Part shown: positions 7,878 to 16,093 of the stretch, one piece after another
Position numbering within the stretch: the first letter of the stretch is position 1
Layout: each line of letters begins with the position of its first letter
DNA from: Methylobacterium sp. Leaf125
GTDB lineage: Bacteria; Pseudomonadota; Alphaproteobacteria; Rhizobiales; Beijerinckiaceae
Length of the DNA stretch: 64,000 nucleotides
NCBI RefSeq assembly: GCF_001423085.1
Contig: NZ_LMNU01000004.1
Span: 162,796-226,795 of the forward strand
Direction of reading: 5' to 3'
The notes under the pieces: model-generated
Told to the model about the DNA's origin: nothing
Databases searched by the model: none
What the model saw: the letters and a program-made list of their open reading frames with translations, nothing else
Position numbers and translations under genes: made by a program

Positions 7878-9617
7878 ATGCCTTCGCCTCTGATCCTCTC
7901 CCTCGGCCAGGCCAGCGAGCGCGGGCGCAAGGAGACCAACCAAGATTTTCACGGCGCGCGCGTGCCGGAAGGCGCCGCGCTGGTTCTGCGGGGAAGCGCC
8001 ATCGCCCTCGCGGACGGAATCGGCAGCAGCCCGGTCAGCCACGTCGCGAGCGAGACGGCGGTCCGGAGCTTCCTGTCCGATTACTACGAGACCCCCGAGA
8101 CCTGGTCGGTGAAGACGGCGGCCAGCCGGGTCATCGCCGCGACGAATTCGTGGCTTTTCGCCGAGACCCGGCGCAACCGGCACCTGCAGGATCCCGAGGG
8201 CTCCCGCGATCGGGGCTACGTCACCACCTTCAGCGCCCTCGTGCTGCGGTCGCGCACCGCCCACATCTTCCACGTGGGCGATGCCCGCATCGCACGCGTG
8301 GGGCAGCGCTCGCTCGAAGTCCTGACCGAGGACCACCGCGTCGTCCTCTCCGCCGACGAACCCTATCTCGGCCGGGCGCTCGGTGCCGCCGCCCATGTCG
8401 AGATCGACCACCACGCGGTGGCGATCGAGGGCGGAGACGTCTTCGTCCTGACGACGGACGGCGTGCACGAGCACGTGCGGCCGGAGGCGATCGTCGCCGC
8501 GATCGCGACACATGCCGGCGATCTCGACCGGGCCGCCCGGGAGATCGTCCGCCAGGCCTACGACAACGGCAGCGGCGACAATCTCACCGTCCAGATCGTG
8601 CGCGTCGAAGCCGTGCCCGACGGCGCGCTGGACGAACTCTCGGGCCGGATCGACGCCCTGCCTCCGGCGCCGCTCCTCGCTCCGCCGACCACGTTCGACG
8701 GCTACCGCGTGCTGCGAACGTTGCATGCGAGCCACCGCAGCCACGTCTACCTGGCGATCGATGCGGAGAGCGGGCGCAACGTCGCCCTCAAGGTGCCGTC
8801 GACGGAGTTGCAGACCGACCCGGCCGGCCTGCAGCGGCTGATGATGGAAGAGTGGATCGCCCGGCGGATCGACAATCCGCACGTGTTGAGCGCGCCGCCC
8901 CAGACCCGGCGGCGCAGCCACCTCTACACGGTCATGGACTACGTCGAGGGCCGGACGCTCGCCCAGTGGCTGAGCGACACCCCGGAGCCGGACCTTGAGG
9001 AGGTGCGGCGCCTCGTCGAGCAGATCGCGGTCGGCCTGCGCGCCTTCCACCGCCGTGAGATGGTCCACCGCGACCTGCGCCCCCACAACATCCTGGTCGA
9101 CGCCGCGGGCACCGTCCGGATCATCGATTTCGGCTCGACCCGGATCGGCGGGCTCGCGGAGGACGATGCGTCCGTCGACGACACGGTGCTGGGCACCGTG
9201 CAGTACACCGCGCCGGAATGCCTCGCGGGACGCCCCGCCACGCCGCAATCGGACATCTTCGCGCTGGGCGTGATCGCCTATCAGATGCTCACCGGACGCC
9301 TGCCCTACGGCGCGCGCGCGGCCCAGGCCTTCAGCGAAGCCCGGGCCCGGCGCCTGCATTACGTCTCCCTCGCGGCGGCGCGCGCGGGCCTGCCGGCCTA
9401 CGTCGATGCGGCCCTGCGGAAAGCGGTGCACCCCAATCCGGCCCAGCGCTACGAGGTTCTCTCGGCGTTCCTCCACGACCTGCGCCACCCCAACCCGTCG
9501 CTGCCCGGCCTCCGGCGAGCGGCGCTGCTGGAGCGCGATCCGGTGCTGTTCTGGAAGCTGGTCTCGCTCGTCCTGGCGGTGGCCGTGGTCTGCCTGTCCG
9601 TGCGGCTGGCCGCCTGA
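7878..9617 (+). CDS. bifunctional PP2C phosphatase / Ser-Thr protein kinase, tail-anchored
   Basis: This is a 579-residue fusion of two opposing enzymes. Residues about 1-240 form a PP2C phosphatase with its metal-binding aspartates (NQDF, ALADGIGS, HVGDAR, TTDGVHEH, GSGDNLTVQ). Residues about 265-530 form a Hanks-type kinase: VALKVP lysine, catalytic loop HRDLRPHN (arginine replaces the usual lysine of HRDLKPxN), DFGST, and APEC. A single C-terminal helix (LVSLVLAVAVVCLSV) anchors the enzyme in the membrane. It sits directly behind the FNT channel and is probably co-transcribed, so it may modify the channel or a nitrogen regulator (inference). The HRDLKP lysine-to-arginine change could lower activity. 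Confidence 0.9.
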   Translation: MPSPLILSLGQASERGRKETNQDFHGARVPEGAALVLRGSAIALADGIGSSPVSHVASETAVRSFLSDYYETPETWSVKTAASRVIAATNSWLFAETRRNRHLQDPEGSRDRGYVTTFSALVLRSRTAHIFHVGDARIARVGQRSLEVLTEDHRVVLSADEPYLGRALGAAAHVEIDHHAVAIEGGDVFVLTTDGVHEHVRPEAIVAAIATHAGDLDRAAREIVRQAYDNGSGDNLTVQIVRVEAVPDGALDELSGRIDALPPAPLLAPPTTFDGYRVLRTLHASHRSHVYLAIDAESGRNVALKVPSTELQTDPAGLQRLMMEEWIARRIDNPHVLSAPPQTRRRSHLYTVMDYVEGRTLAQWLSDTPEPDLEEVRRLVEQIAVGLRAFHRREMVHRDLRPHNILVDAAGTVRIIDFGSTRIGGLAEDDASVDDTVLGTVQYTAPECLAGRPATPQSDIFALGVIAYQMLTGRLPYGARAAQAFSEARARRLHYVSLAAARAGLPAYVDAALRKAVHPNPAQRYEVLSAFLHDLRHPNPSLPGLRRAALLERDPVLFWKLVSLVLAVAVVCLSVRLAA

Positions 9618-10277
9618 GCCGGCGCGTCGCCCGCGCGGGGACGGGACCGGTCGGGTTTGCCGCACCGGGGTTGGACCGGGCGATCCGCCGGAGAGATGTC
9701 TGCGCGAGTCGCCGGCGCGATCCGATCGAGGCCGAGCCAACGATCCGGATCGAGATGGACATCGCAGCGCGTCGGCAAGCAATCCGCAGCGCGGAGGCCA
9801 GCGAACGCTCACCGTTTCCGCGTCGAAAATCCGATGGCGCACGGGCCTGCGCCTCGGACCCCATCCCGGACGGCCGCCCGTGCGCGAAACCGGCTCGCTC
9901 TTTCGGGCCCGATGCTCTCACCTCGCCGCCGCGTAGGACTGTCGTTTCAGCACCTTAGGATGGGGGCGCCTCTGATGACCGCCATCCGGCCGAGATACCC
10001 GGCACACCCGTTCCGGGTGATACTGATATCATCATCGATCTTTGAAATAGGAATGGGATCCAGATTGACACAAGCGAACACAAACCTAAGGTGATGTCGA
10101 ATAAAGCGTCCTCAGCACATTTTGGAAGACGCCAGAGATTTGGGTCAAGAACGTAAACTTGACACGCCGTGGCTGCTCGAGACGTCACCTTGAGGGACTC
10201 GGCCAGAGGCTTCGGTTCAGACCTATGCGCGCCAAGCCCGCATAGTCTCCCCTCGAGATGAAACTGAGCGCAACAAC
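9618..10277. other. 660-bp intergenic region, GC falls sharply after about 9990
   Basis: No convincing gene is present. The first 350 bases are high-GC like the neighbours. From about 9990 the composition drops and continues low through the next gene to about 10930, which suggests an inserted segment. No inverted repeats or transposase remnants were found at its edges. Confidence 0.5.
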
Positions 10278-10823
10278 ATGCTGCCGACGGATGACGAAAC
10301 CGATCTCTTATCCGCCCTCGACGTCAGCGTGACGCAGAAGACGAATTGTAAGGATACAGCCGGGGCAATAGAGCTCTACGAAGCCGCCTTCCGGAAGCAT
10401 CCCGCGTTGATTCAAAAACGCGGCCTGGACAAGCTCGGTTTACTCATTCAGCACGACACAAACCGTGCAAAACCATTCGCTGAAAATCTCATTCGACATG
10501 CGTTTTCAGACAACCAGCCGAAGAAAACCCTGATCGGCCTCATGATCGCAAACGACGAGATCAACATCTCAAGGATGCAGGGGAGAGCGACGGATCGAGA
10601 TCTTATTGTTTTTGCCTATGACGTTCTCACTGAGCAGCATCTGCTGTTCGATGAAAAAACATCGCCCCATTTGCATATGTATGTTGATGCAAGCTTGGCT
10701 CGGCTGCTCGTGGATCTGGGTCGCACAGACGATGCCCGGATCCACCGTGATACGGCAAGGCAACGCGCATTGAAGCTCAACGATACGCATATGATAAAGA
10801 TACTGGACGATTTCGAATTTTGA
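10278..10823 (+). CDS. hypothetical protein encoded by low-GC DNA
   Basis: The 181-residue, mostly helical product (for example GAIELYEAAFRKHPALIQKR and ASLARLLVDLGRTDDARIHR) resembles a short TPR-like repeat protein, but no family is recognised. The coding DNA is far poorer in GC than its surroundings: a hand count of bases 10441-10500 gives 26 G/C of 60. Codons such as AAA, ATT and TTA are used freely, unlike neighbouring genes. This points to acquisition by transfer. No strong ribosome site precedes ATG 10278. Confidence 0.6.
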   Translation: MLPTDDETDLLSALDVSVTQKTNCKDTAGAIELYEAAFRKHPALIQKRGLDKLGLLIQHDTNRAKPFAENLIRHAFSDNQPKKTLIGLMIANDEINISRMQGRATDRDLIVFAYDVLTEQHLLFDEKTSPHLHMYVDASLARLLVDLGRTDDARIHRDTARQRALKLNDTHMIKILDDFEF

Positions 10824-11167
10824 TTGATCGATAGGATCGCGCGATAGGATCAATTCCGAGCCCATCCGATAATATCAAGACTCCGTTATATATCGCGAAT
10901 GATTCCAATACCTCGCGCGCGCGTTCGGCGTGCAACCCGCGCCGCCGGTGCCAGCGGAGTCTGACGATCCCCCCATTGAACCCAACGGCCGGCCGCGTTG
11001 CGCCCCCGGACACCATCCCGCACCCCAATCCACATCCCTTCCGCACCCCTGCGCGCGAGAAACCGGTTTCCCCTTTCCGGCCCGATGCTCTAAACCCGGC
11101 CCCAGAGTAGAACATTTCCAAAGGCGGCCGGCGGGGTGTCCCGATGGGCGCGGGACCAGGGAACGCC
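10824..11167. other. 344-bp intergenic region
   Basis: The first 100 bases continue the low-GC patch; composition returns to normal at about 10930. No gene is supported. The frame of lutB happens to be open through this segment and through lutA, but its product there has no features of a protein. Confidence 0.5.
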
Positions 11168-11911
11168 ATGCGCATCGGACTGTTCGTGCCGTGCTACGTC
11201 GACGCCTTCGAGCCGGAGGTGGGGGTCGCCACGCTGGAGCTGCTGGAGCGCTTCGGGCTCGACGTGGACTACCCCTTCGACCAGACCTGCTGCGGCCAGC
11301 CGATGACCAACACCGGCTGCCACGCCGAGGCGGCCGCCACCGAGGCGCTGTTCGTCAAGAACTTCGCCCCCTTCGACTACGTCGTGGCCCCGTCCGGCTC
11401 CTGCGTGCATCAGGTGCGCGAGCACCTCACGGCGATCCCGCAGACGGACGAGGTCAAGGCGGTGCGGGCCAAGACCTTCGAGCTGGTCGAATTCCTGCAC
11501 GACATCCTCAAGGTCGAGGAATTTCCCTGGGCGGAGTTCCCGCACCGGGTCGGCTACCACGGCAATTGCAACGCCCTCCGGGGCATCCACCATGCCCGAC
11601 CGTCCGAGCTGAACGCGCCGTTCTTCTCCAAGCCCCTCGACCTGCTGAAGAAGGTCAAGGGCATCGAGATCGTCGCCCCCGCCCGGCCCGACGAGTGCTG
11701 CGGCTTCGGCGGCACCTTCTCGGTGTTCGAACCCGCGGTCTCGGCCAAGATGGGCTACGACAAGGTCTCCGATCACGCCCAGGCGGGCGCCGAATACGTC
11801 GTCTCGGCCGATTCCTCCTGCATGATGCACCAGAAGGGCTGCGCCGACCGGATCGGCGTGCCGCTGAAGTTCATCCACATCGCCCGCATCCTCAATGGAG
11901 CGACCGCATGA
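11168..11911 (+). CDS. lutA: lactate utilization protein A (Fe-S oxidoreductase subunit)
   Basis: The 247-residue protein has two CCG domains, with CCGQP in the first half and CCGFGG in the second, the cysteine motifs that hold a [4Fe-4S] cluster in LutA/LldE and heterodisulfide-reductase-like proteins. With LutB and LutC it makes the cytoplasmic L-lactate dehydrogenase complex that oxidises lactate to pyruvate. Translation from the in-frame ATG at 11168 (MRIGLFVPCYVD) matches the usual family start better than 11144. Its stop overlaps the start of lutB (ATGA), so the two are translationally coupled. Confidence 0.93.
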   Translation: MRIGLFVPCYVDAFEPEVGVATLELLERFGLDVDYPFDQTCCGQPMTNTGCHAEAAATEALFVKNFAPFDYVVAPSGSCVHQVREHLTAIPQTDEVKAVRAKTFELVEFLHDILKVEEFPWAEFPHRVGYHGNCNALRGIHHARPSELNAPFFSKPLDLLKKVKGIEIVAPARPDECCGFGGTFSVFEPAVSAKMGYDKVSDHAQAGAEYVVSADSSCMMHQKGCADRIGVPLKFIHIARILNGATA

Positions 11912-13605
11912 GCGCCTCCGAAGACCTTCACCCCCGCGGCGAACAGCGTCCGCAGGACGATGCCCGCCGCGACGGCGTGATCCACCCCGAGGTGCTGGCC
12001 GGCAACGACGAGAGCGAGCGCGGCCAGGACGGCCAGCGCCTGCAGCACGCCGAGGGCGCCTCGCGGCCGATCTCGGCCAAGGCCATCTCGCCGAAGGCGC
12101 CCCGGGAGCCGCAGCCGCGCGGCGCCAAGATCCGCGGCGACCGCCCCATCGACCAGGCCGAGGCCGCCGAGCGCTTCCTGGCCGCGCCGATGCACCAGAA
12201 GGCGCACGACGCCCGGCTCTGGGACCTGCGCTCCAAGCGCGACACCGCCGCCTTCGGCATCCCCGAATGGGAGGAGCTGCGCGAGCTCGCCTCGCAGATC
12301 AAGACGCACACCCTGGCCAACCTCGACCGCTACCTCGAGCAGTTCGAGGCGCAGGCCAAGGCCAACGGCGTCCACGTGCACTGGGCCGCCGACGGGGCCG
12401 AGCACAACCGCATCGTCCACGGCATCCTCAAGGATCACGGCGCGAGATCGCTGATCAAGTCGAAGTCGATGCTCACCGAGGAATGCGGCTTCCGGCACTA
12501 CATGGCCGGCACCGGCATCGAGGTGATCGAGACGGATCTCGGCGAGCGCATCCAGCAGCTCGACAACGAGGAGCCGAGCCACGTGGTGGTGCCGGCCGTG
12601 CACAAGACCCGCTTCGACGTGGCCGAGGTCTTCTCCCGCACCATGGGGACCGACCCGGAGAACGACGACGCCCACTACCTGGCCGAGAGCCAGCGCATGC
12701 ACACGCGCCCGCTCATCCTGGAGGCGGATGCGGGCCTGACCGGCTGCAACTTCGCCATCGCGGAGACCGGCACGGTGGTGACCTGCACCAACGAGGGCAA
12801 TGCCGACCTCTCGGGCAACGTGCCCAAGCTCCAGATCCACTCCATCGGCATCGAGAAGCTGATCCCGCGCATCGAGCATCTCGGCGTGTTCCTGCGCCTG
12901 CTCTCGCGCTCGGCGCTGGGCTCGCCCATCACCCAGTACACCTCGCACTTTCGGGCGCCCCGCGCGGGCACCGAGATGCACATGGTGCTGGTGGATAACG
13001 GCCGCTCCGAGCGCCTCGGCATGGAGGAGTTCTGGACCTCGCTGAAGTGCATCCGCTGCGGCGCCTGCATGAACACCTGCCCGGTCTACCGGCGCTCGGG
13101 GGGCCTCTCCTACGGCGCCACCTATTCGGGCCCGATCGGGCTGATCATCGACCCGACCTTCAACAAGCGGAAATACTCGACCCTGCCGTTCTCCTCGACG
13201 ATGAACGGCTCCTGCACCAACGTCTGCCCGGTGAAGATCAACATCCACGAGCAGATCTTCGCTTGGCGGAAGGTCCTGGCGGAGGAGCACCAGATCCCGC
13301 TCCTCAAGCAGGGCATGATGAAGGCGGCGGGCCAAGTGCTGAGCCGCCCAGCCACCTACCGGGCCGCCATCGGGGCGGCCGATTCCGCCCTGAAGGTGCT
13401 GCCGCGCTTCGCCGTCTACAACCCGCTCAACACCTGGGGGAAGGGCCGCGAGATGCCCGAAGCCCCGCGCCAGACCTTCCACGCCTGGTACAAGCAGAAC
13501 CGCCTGGCGAAGGCGGGGGGCAAGAAGATCGACGGTAAGAAGATCGACGGCAAGAAGAGCGACGGCAACACGAGCGACGGCAACAAGTCCGGGGGCATCA
13601 AGTGA
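11908..13605 (+). CDS. lutB: lactate utilization protein B (ferredoxin-type Fe-S protein)
   Basis: The 565-residue product carries the LutB core (LUD-type domain, then two ferredoxin-like [4Fe-4S] motifs CIRCGACMNTCP and CTNVCPVKIN). It is longer than typical LutB because of a polar N-terminal extension of roughly 90 residues and a C-terminal tail of five-residue repeats (KKIDG, KKIDG, KKSDG, NTSDG, NKSGG). It is the electron-transfer subunit of the lactate dehydrogenase complex. The start overlaps the lutA stop by four bases and the end overlaps the GTG start of lutC, so the operon is tightly coupled. Confidence 0.92.
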   Translation: MSASEDLHPRGEQRPQDDARRDGVIHPEVLAGNDESERGQDGQRLQHAEGASRPISAKAISPKAPREPQPRGAKIRGDRPIDQAEAAERFLAAPMHQKAHDARLWDLRSKRDTAAFGIPEWEELRELASQIKTHTLANLDRYLEQFEAQAKANGVHVHWAADGAEHNRIVHGILKDHGARSLIKSKSMLTEECGFRHYMAGTGIEVIETDLGERIQQLDNEEPSHVVVPAVHKTRFDVAEVFSRTMGTDPENDDAHYLAESQRMHTRPLILEADAGLTGCNFAIAETGTVVTCTNEGNADLSGNVPKLQIHSIGIEKLIPRIEHLGVFLRLLSRSALGSPITQYTSHFRAPRAGTEMHMVLVDNGRSERLGMEEFWTSLKCIRCGACMNTCPVYRRSGGLSYGATYSGPIGLIIDPTFNKRKYSTLPFSSTMNGSCTNVCPVKINIHEQIFAWRKVLAEEHQIPLLKQGMMKAAGQVLSRPATYRAAIGAADSALKVLPRFAVYNPLNTWGKGREMPEAPRQTFHAWYKQNRLAKAGGKKIDGKKIDGKKSDGNTSDGNKSGGIK

Positions 13606-14195
13606 GCGTCCGCGAAGCCACCCTGGCACGCATCCGCCAGAACCGCCCGGCCGGCGAGCACCCGCTGCCGGAGGTGCCGCTCTTCGCGCCGCTGGTCGGC
13701 GACGACCGCGTGGCCGAGTTCGGCGAGCGCCTGAAGCGCATGGGCGGGCGGCTCGCCGAGGCGCCGCCCGAAGGGGACCTCTTCGCCAGCGTGCGCGAGC
13801 GCCTAGACGGCACGGCGGTCATCGCCTCCGCCGTGCCGGAGATCGCGGGCAACCGCGATCTCGGCGCCGTCGCCCGGCCGCAGGACCTCGCCGACGTCGA
13901 CGTCGCTATCGTGCGGGCGGTGTTCGGCGTGGCCGAGACCGGCTCGGTGCTGTTCACGCAGGCCGAGTTGAAGGTGAACGCCGTCGCCTATCTCGCCCAG
14001 CACCTCGTGGTGCTCCTCGACCCGGCCGACATCCTGGTGAACATTCAGGCGGCCTACCGCCGCCCGGACTTCGCCCACGCCGCCTACGCCGTGCTGCACA
14101 CCGGCCCCTCGGCCACCGCCGACATCGAGGGCGTGCTGATCCACGGCGCGCAGGGCGTGCGCTCGCTCACCGTGATCCTGGCGCCCCGGACCTGA
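13602..14195 (+). CDS. lutC: lactate utilization protein C (LUD domain)
   Basis: The 197-residue product is a LUD/YkgG-type protein (VRAVFGVAETGSVLFTQAE, LHTGPSATADIEGVLIHGAQG). Its family forms the third part of the lactate oxidation complex. It starts with GTG at 13602, which overlaps the TGA of lutB (GTGA). No regulator (LutR-like) or lactate permease is adjacent, so control and uptake must be encoded elsewhere. Confidence 0.92.
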   Translation: MSVREATLARIRQNRPAGEHPLPEVPLFAPLVGDDRVAEFGERLKRMGGRLAEAPPEGDLFASVRERLDGTAVIASAVPEIAGNRDLGAVARPQDLADVDVAIVRAVFGVAETGSVLFTQAELKVNAVAYLAQHLVVLLDPADILVNIQAAYRRPDFAHAAYAVLHTGPSATADIEGVLIHGAQGVRSLTVILAPRT

Positions 14196-14349
14196 CCGGG
14201 CTCGTGCCGGGCCCTCAGCTGATCCGCAGCGCGTCCTGCTGCTCCGGCGGAACGAGCGAACGCAGCCGCTTGGCCACCGCGGTCGGGGCGTTGCAGATGG
14301 TGACCAGCCGCCAGACGATGGACCAGCCATCCGCCACCTTGGCTTGGGT

Positions 14350-14691
14350 TTAGGAGAAATCCGCCTGCGCCGGTTGCCGGATCCCGTTCTGGTCGAACAG
14401 GTAATACTGCCAGACCGAGTAGGGATTGGGCGTCGGGTCGGTGAAGGATTGGGCCAGCTGGTACATCCCCTGCGGGTAGGTGATCCCGGTTCGACCTGTG
14501 AAGTCCGCCGGGTGGACGTAACCCAGGGAATTGACGATCCGGTTTCCCTGGAAGGTCAATTCCGTGAAGGTGAAGTTCTTGTCGACCTTTGTGACGTAAT
14601 TCATCACGTCGAGGACCGTGCGTCCTGGGACCTGGGTGAAGTCGACCGCGTAACGATAAAATATTCCAACGACGCTGAAGTTGACGGTCAT
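14350..14691 (-). CDS. hypothetical protein, possibly truncated by an in-frame stop
   Basis: The 113-residue product (MTVNFSVVGIFYRYAVDF ... YYLFDQNGIRQPAQADFS) is rich in aromatic residues and beta-like. I recognise no family. Directly after the TAA at 14352-14350 the same frame continues for 44 more sense codons to a TGA at 14217-14215. The product of that stretch looks like real protein (VADGWSIVWRLVTICNAP). The original gene may therefore have spanned 14215-14691, with a nonsense mutation splitting it. Alternatively the two parts are separate remnants. It is convergent with lutC. Confidence 0.55.
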   Translation of the reverse strand: MTVNFSVVGIFYRYAVDFTQVPGRTVLDVMNYVTKVDKNFTFTELTFQGNRIVNSLGYVHPADFTGRTGITYPQGMYQLAQSFTDPTPNPYSVWQYYLFDQNGIRQPAQADFS

Positions 14692-15066
14692 GGCGTAGTC
14701 CCTGCGGCATCAGTAAAGCGCGCCAAGCCGCTGCCGATGCAGCGTGACGAGGCCTCCACGCCTGAGATGAAGGAAGGTCATCCGAATCGCCGGACAGGCA
14801 CGTCTAGGTGGCATTTCTCGCGTGAGAAAAGCAACCTCAGATTTATTTTTGCCGTCTGCTGTTCCGGGGCCGCGGGCGCGACAGGCGTTGCGGGCGGACA
14901 CGCTGCGTCAACCCAGACCCTCGCGGGACCGGCCCCGCGGGGAGGCTCGCACGTCGCGATGGCACGCCGCGAGGCGCGATCCTTGCTATGGTCGTCCCCG
15001 ATCACGTCGTCCTCGCTGCGGTCATCTCTGCTAGGGTGACGACCCGAACCTGCCGGCAAGGAGCGG
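14692..15066. other. 375-bp intergenic region between divergent genes
   Basis: This is shared upstream DNA of the hypothetical gene (minus strand) and the transglutaminase-like gene (plus strand). It includes a moderately AT-rich patch near 14820-14860 that may hold promoters. No gene, repeat or clear operator was seen. Confidence 0.5.
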
Positions 15067-15930
15067 ATGGTGCGCTATCAACTGGGCTGCAATTTATCCT
15101 ACAACATCCTCTCGGACACGACGTTCATCTTCAATCTCGAAGTCGCGCGCCTGCGCAGCGTCGAGATCCTCCATGAAAGCCTGGTGTTGTCGCCGAACTT
15201 GAAGCGCGACATCTACATCACGCCCGACCTGCAGAACCGGTATCTCGGCGTCAACGTGCCGGTCGGGCAGTTCTCGCTGGAATACAGTGCCGAGGTCGAG
15301 CTCACCGTGCACCGGGCCGACCCGGCGACGATCAACGAGACGCCGATCGCGAAGCTGCCCCTCGACATCCTGCCCTTCCTGCTGCCGAGCCGCTTCGTCT
15401 CCTCCGACCGGCTGACGCCCTTCGCGCTGGCCGAGTTCGGTGCCCTGCCGAAGGGCCATCAGCGCGTCAACGCGATCTGCAACTGGATCCACGACCACCT
15501 GACCTACCAGCCCGGCACCAGCGACGGCGAGACCACCGCGGATGAGAGCCTGCTCAAGCGGGCCGGGGTCTGCCGGGACTTCGCGCATATCGGCACCGCC
15601 TTCTGCCGGGCGCTCGGCATCCCGGCCCGCTTCGTCAGCTGCTACGCCCACGGCCTCGTGCCGAGCGACTTCCACGCGGTGTTCGAGGCCTATCTCGACG
15701 GGCGCTGGTGGCTGTTCGACGCCACGCGCCAGGCCGACCTCGACGGGCTCGTGCGCATCGGCGTCGGCCGCGATGCCGCCGAGATCGCCTTCTCGACGCC
15801 CTGGGGCAACATGCAGCCGGTCAACCAGCAGATCCGCATCGTGCGGGCGGACGGGCAGGGCAGCCCGGCCCAGCGCACCGTCGACGCGATCTCCACCGAG
15901 GAGCCGGCCCCGCACGCCGGCGCGGCCTGA
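15067..15930 (+). CDS. transglutaminase-like cysteine protease family protein
   Basis: The 287-residue cytoplasmic protein has an N-terminal beta-sandwich and a transglutaminase-like core. The catalytic triad is visible as GVCRDFAHI (cysteine), DFHAVFEAY (histidine) and WLFDAT (aspartate). Members of this family hydrolyse or cross-link amide bonds; the substrate is unknown. ATG 15067 is preceded by AAGGAGCGG, a strong ribosome site. It lies 163 bp upstream of eutB on the same strand, separated by short tandem repeats. Confidence 0.88.
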   Translation: MVRYQLGCNLSYNILSDTTFIFNLEVARLRSVEILHESLVLSPNLKRDIYITPDLQNRYLGVNVPVGQFSLEYSAEVELTVHRADPATINETPIAKLPLDILPFLLPSRFVSSDRLTPFALAEFGALPKGHQRVNAICNWIHDHLTYQPGTSDGETTADESLLKRAGVCRDFAHIGTAFCRALGIPARFVSCYAHGLVPSDFHAVFEAYLDGRWWLFDATRQADLDGLVRIGVGRDAAEIAFSTPWGNMQPVNQQIRIVRADGQGSPAQRTVDAISTEEPAPHAGAA

Positions 15931-15996
15931 GGGTCGGCGGACACACGCCCCGACGCACGCGCTTCGGCAGGCGCGCCGCGTCGGGCTCGCTGCGCC

Positions 15997-16050
15997 GGTC
16001 TTGGCGTTCGGTCTTGCCGCGCCGGTCTTGCCGTCCGGTCTTGCCGAAGC
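15997..16050. repeat. four short GGTCTTG(G/C)CG tandem units
   Basis: Four imperfect 13-14 bp units beginning GGTCTTGGCG or GGTCTTGCCG lie between the transglutaminase-like gene and eutB. They resemble the GTCTTGGTCC units at 2609-2720, which suggests a common way of arising in this genome. Confidence 0.7.
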
Positions 16051-16093
16051 GGGCCGGGGCGCGATCTGGACAGTTCACGGAGGGCATCGCGCC

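Noticed and set aside
6663..9842. Long open frame on the minus strand
   Set aside because: It is antisense to the FNT and phosphatase-kinase genes, whose motifs are unmistakable.
10930..11907. Upstream extension of the lutB frame
   Set aside because: The frame is open through lutA by chance; the ATGA overlap gives the true lutB start at 11908.
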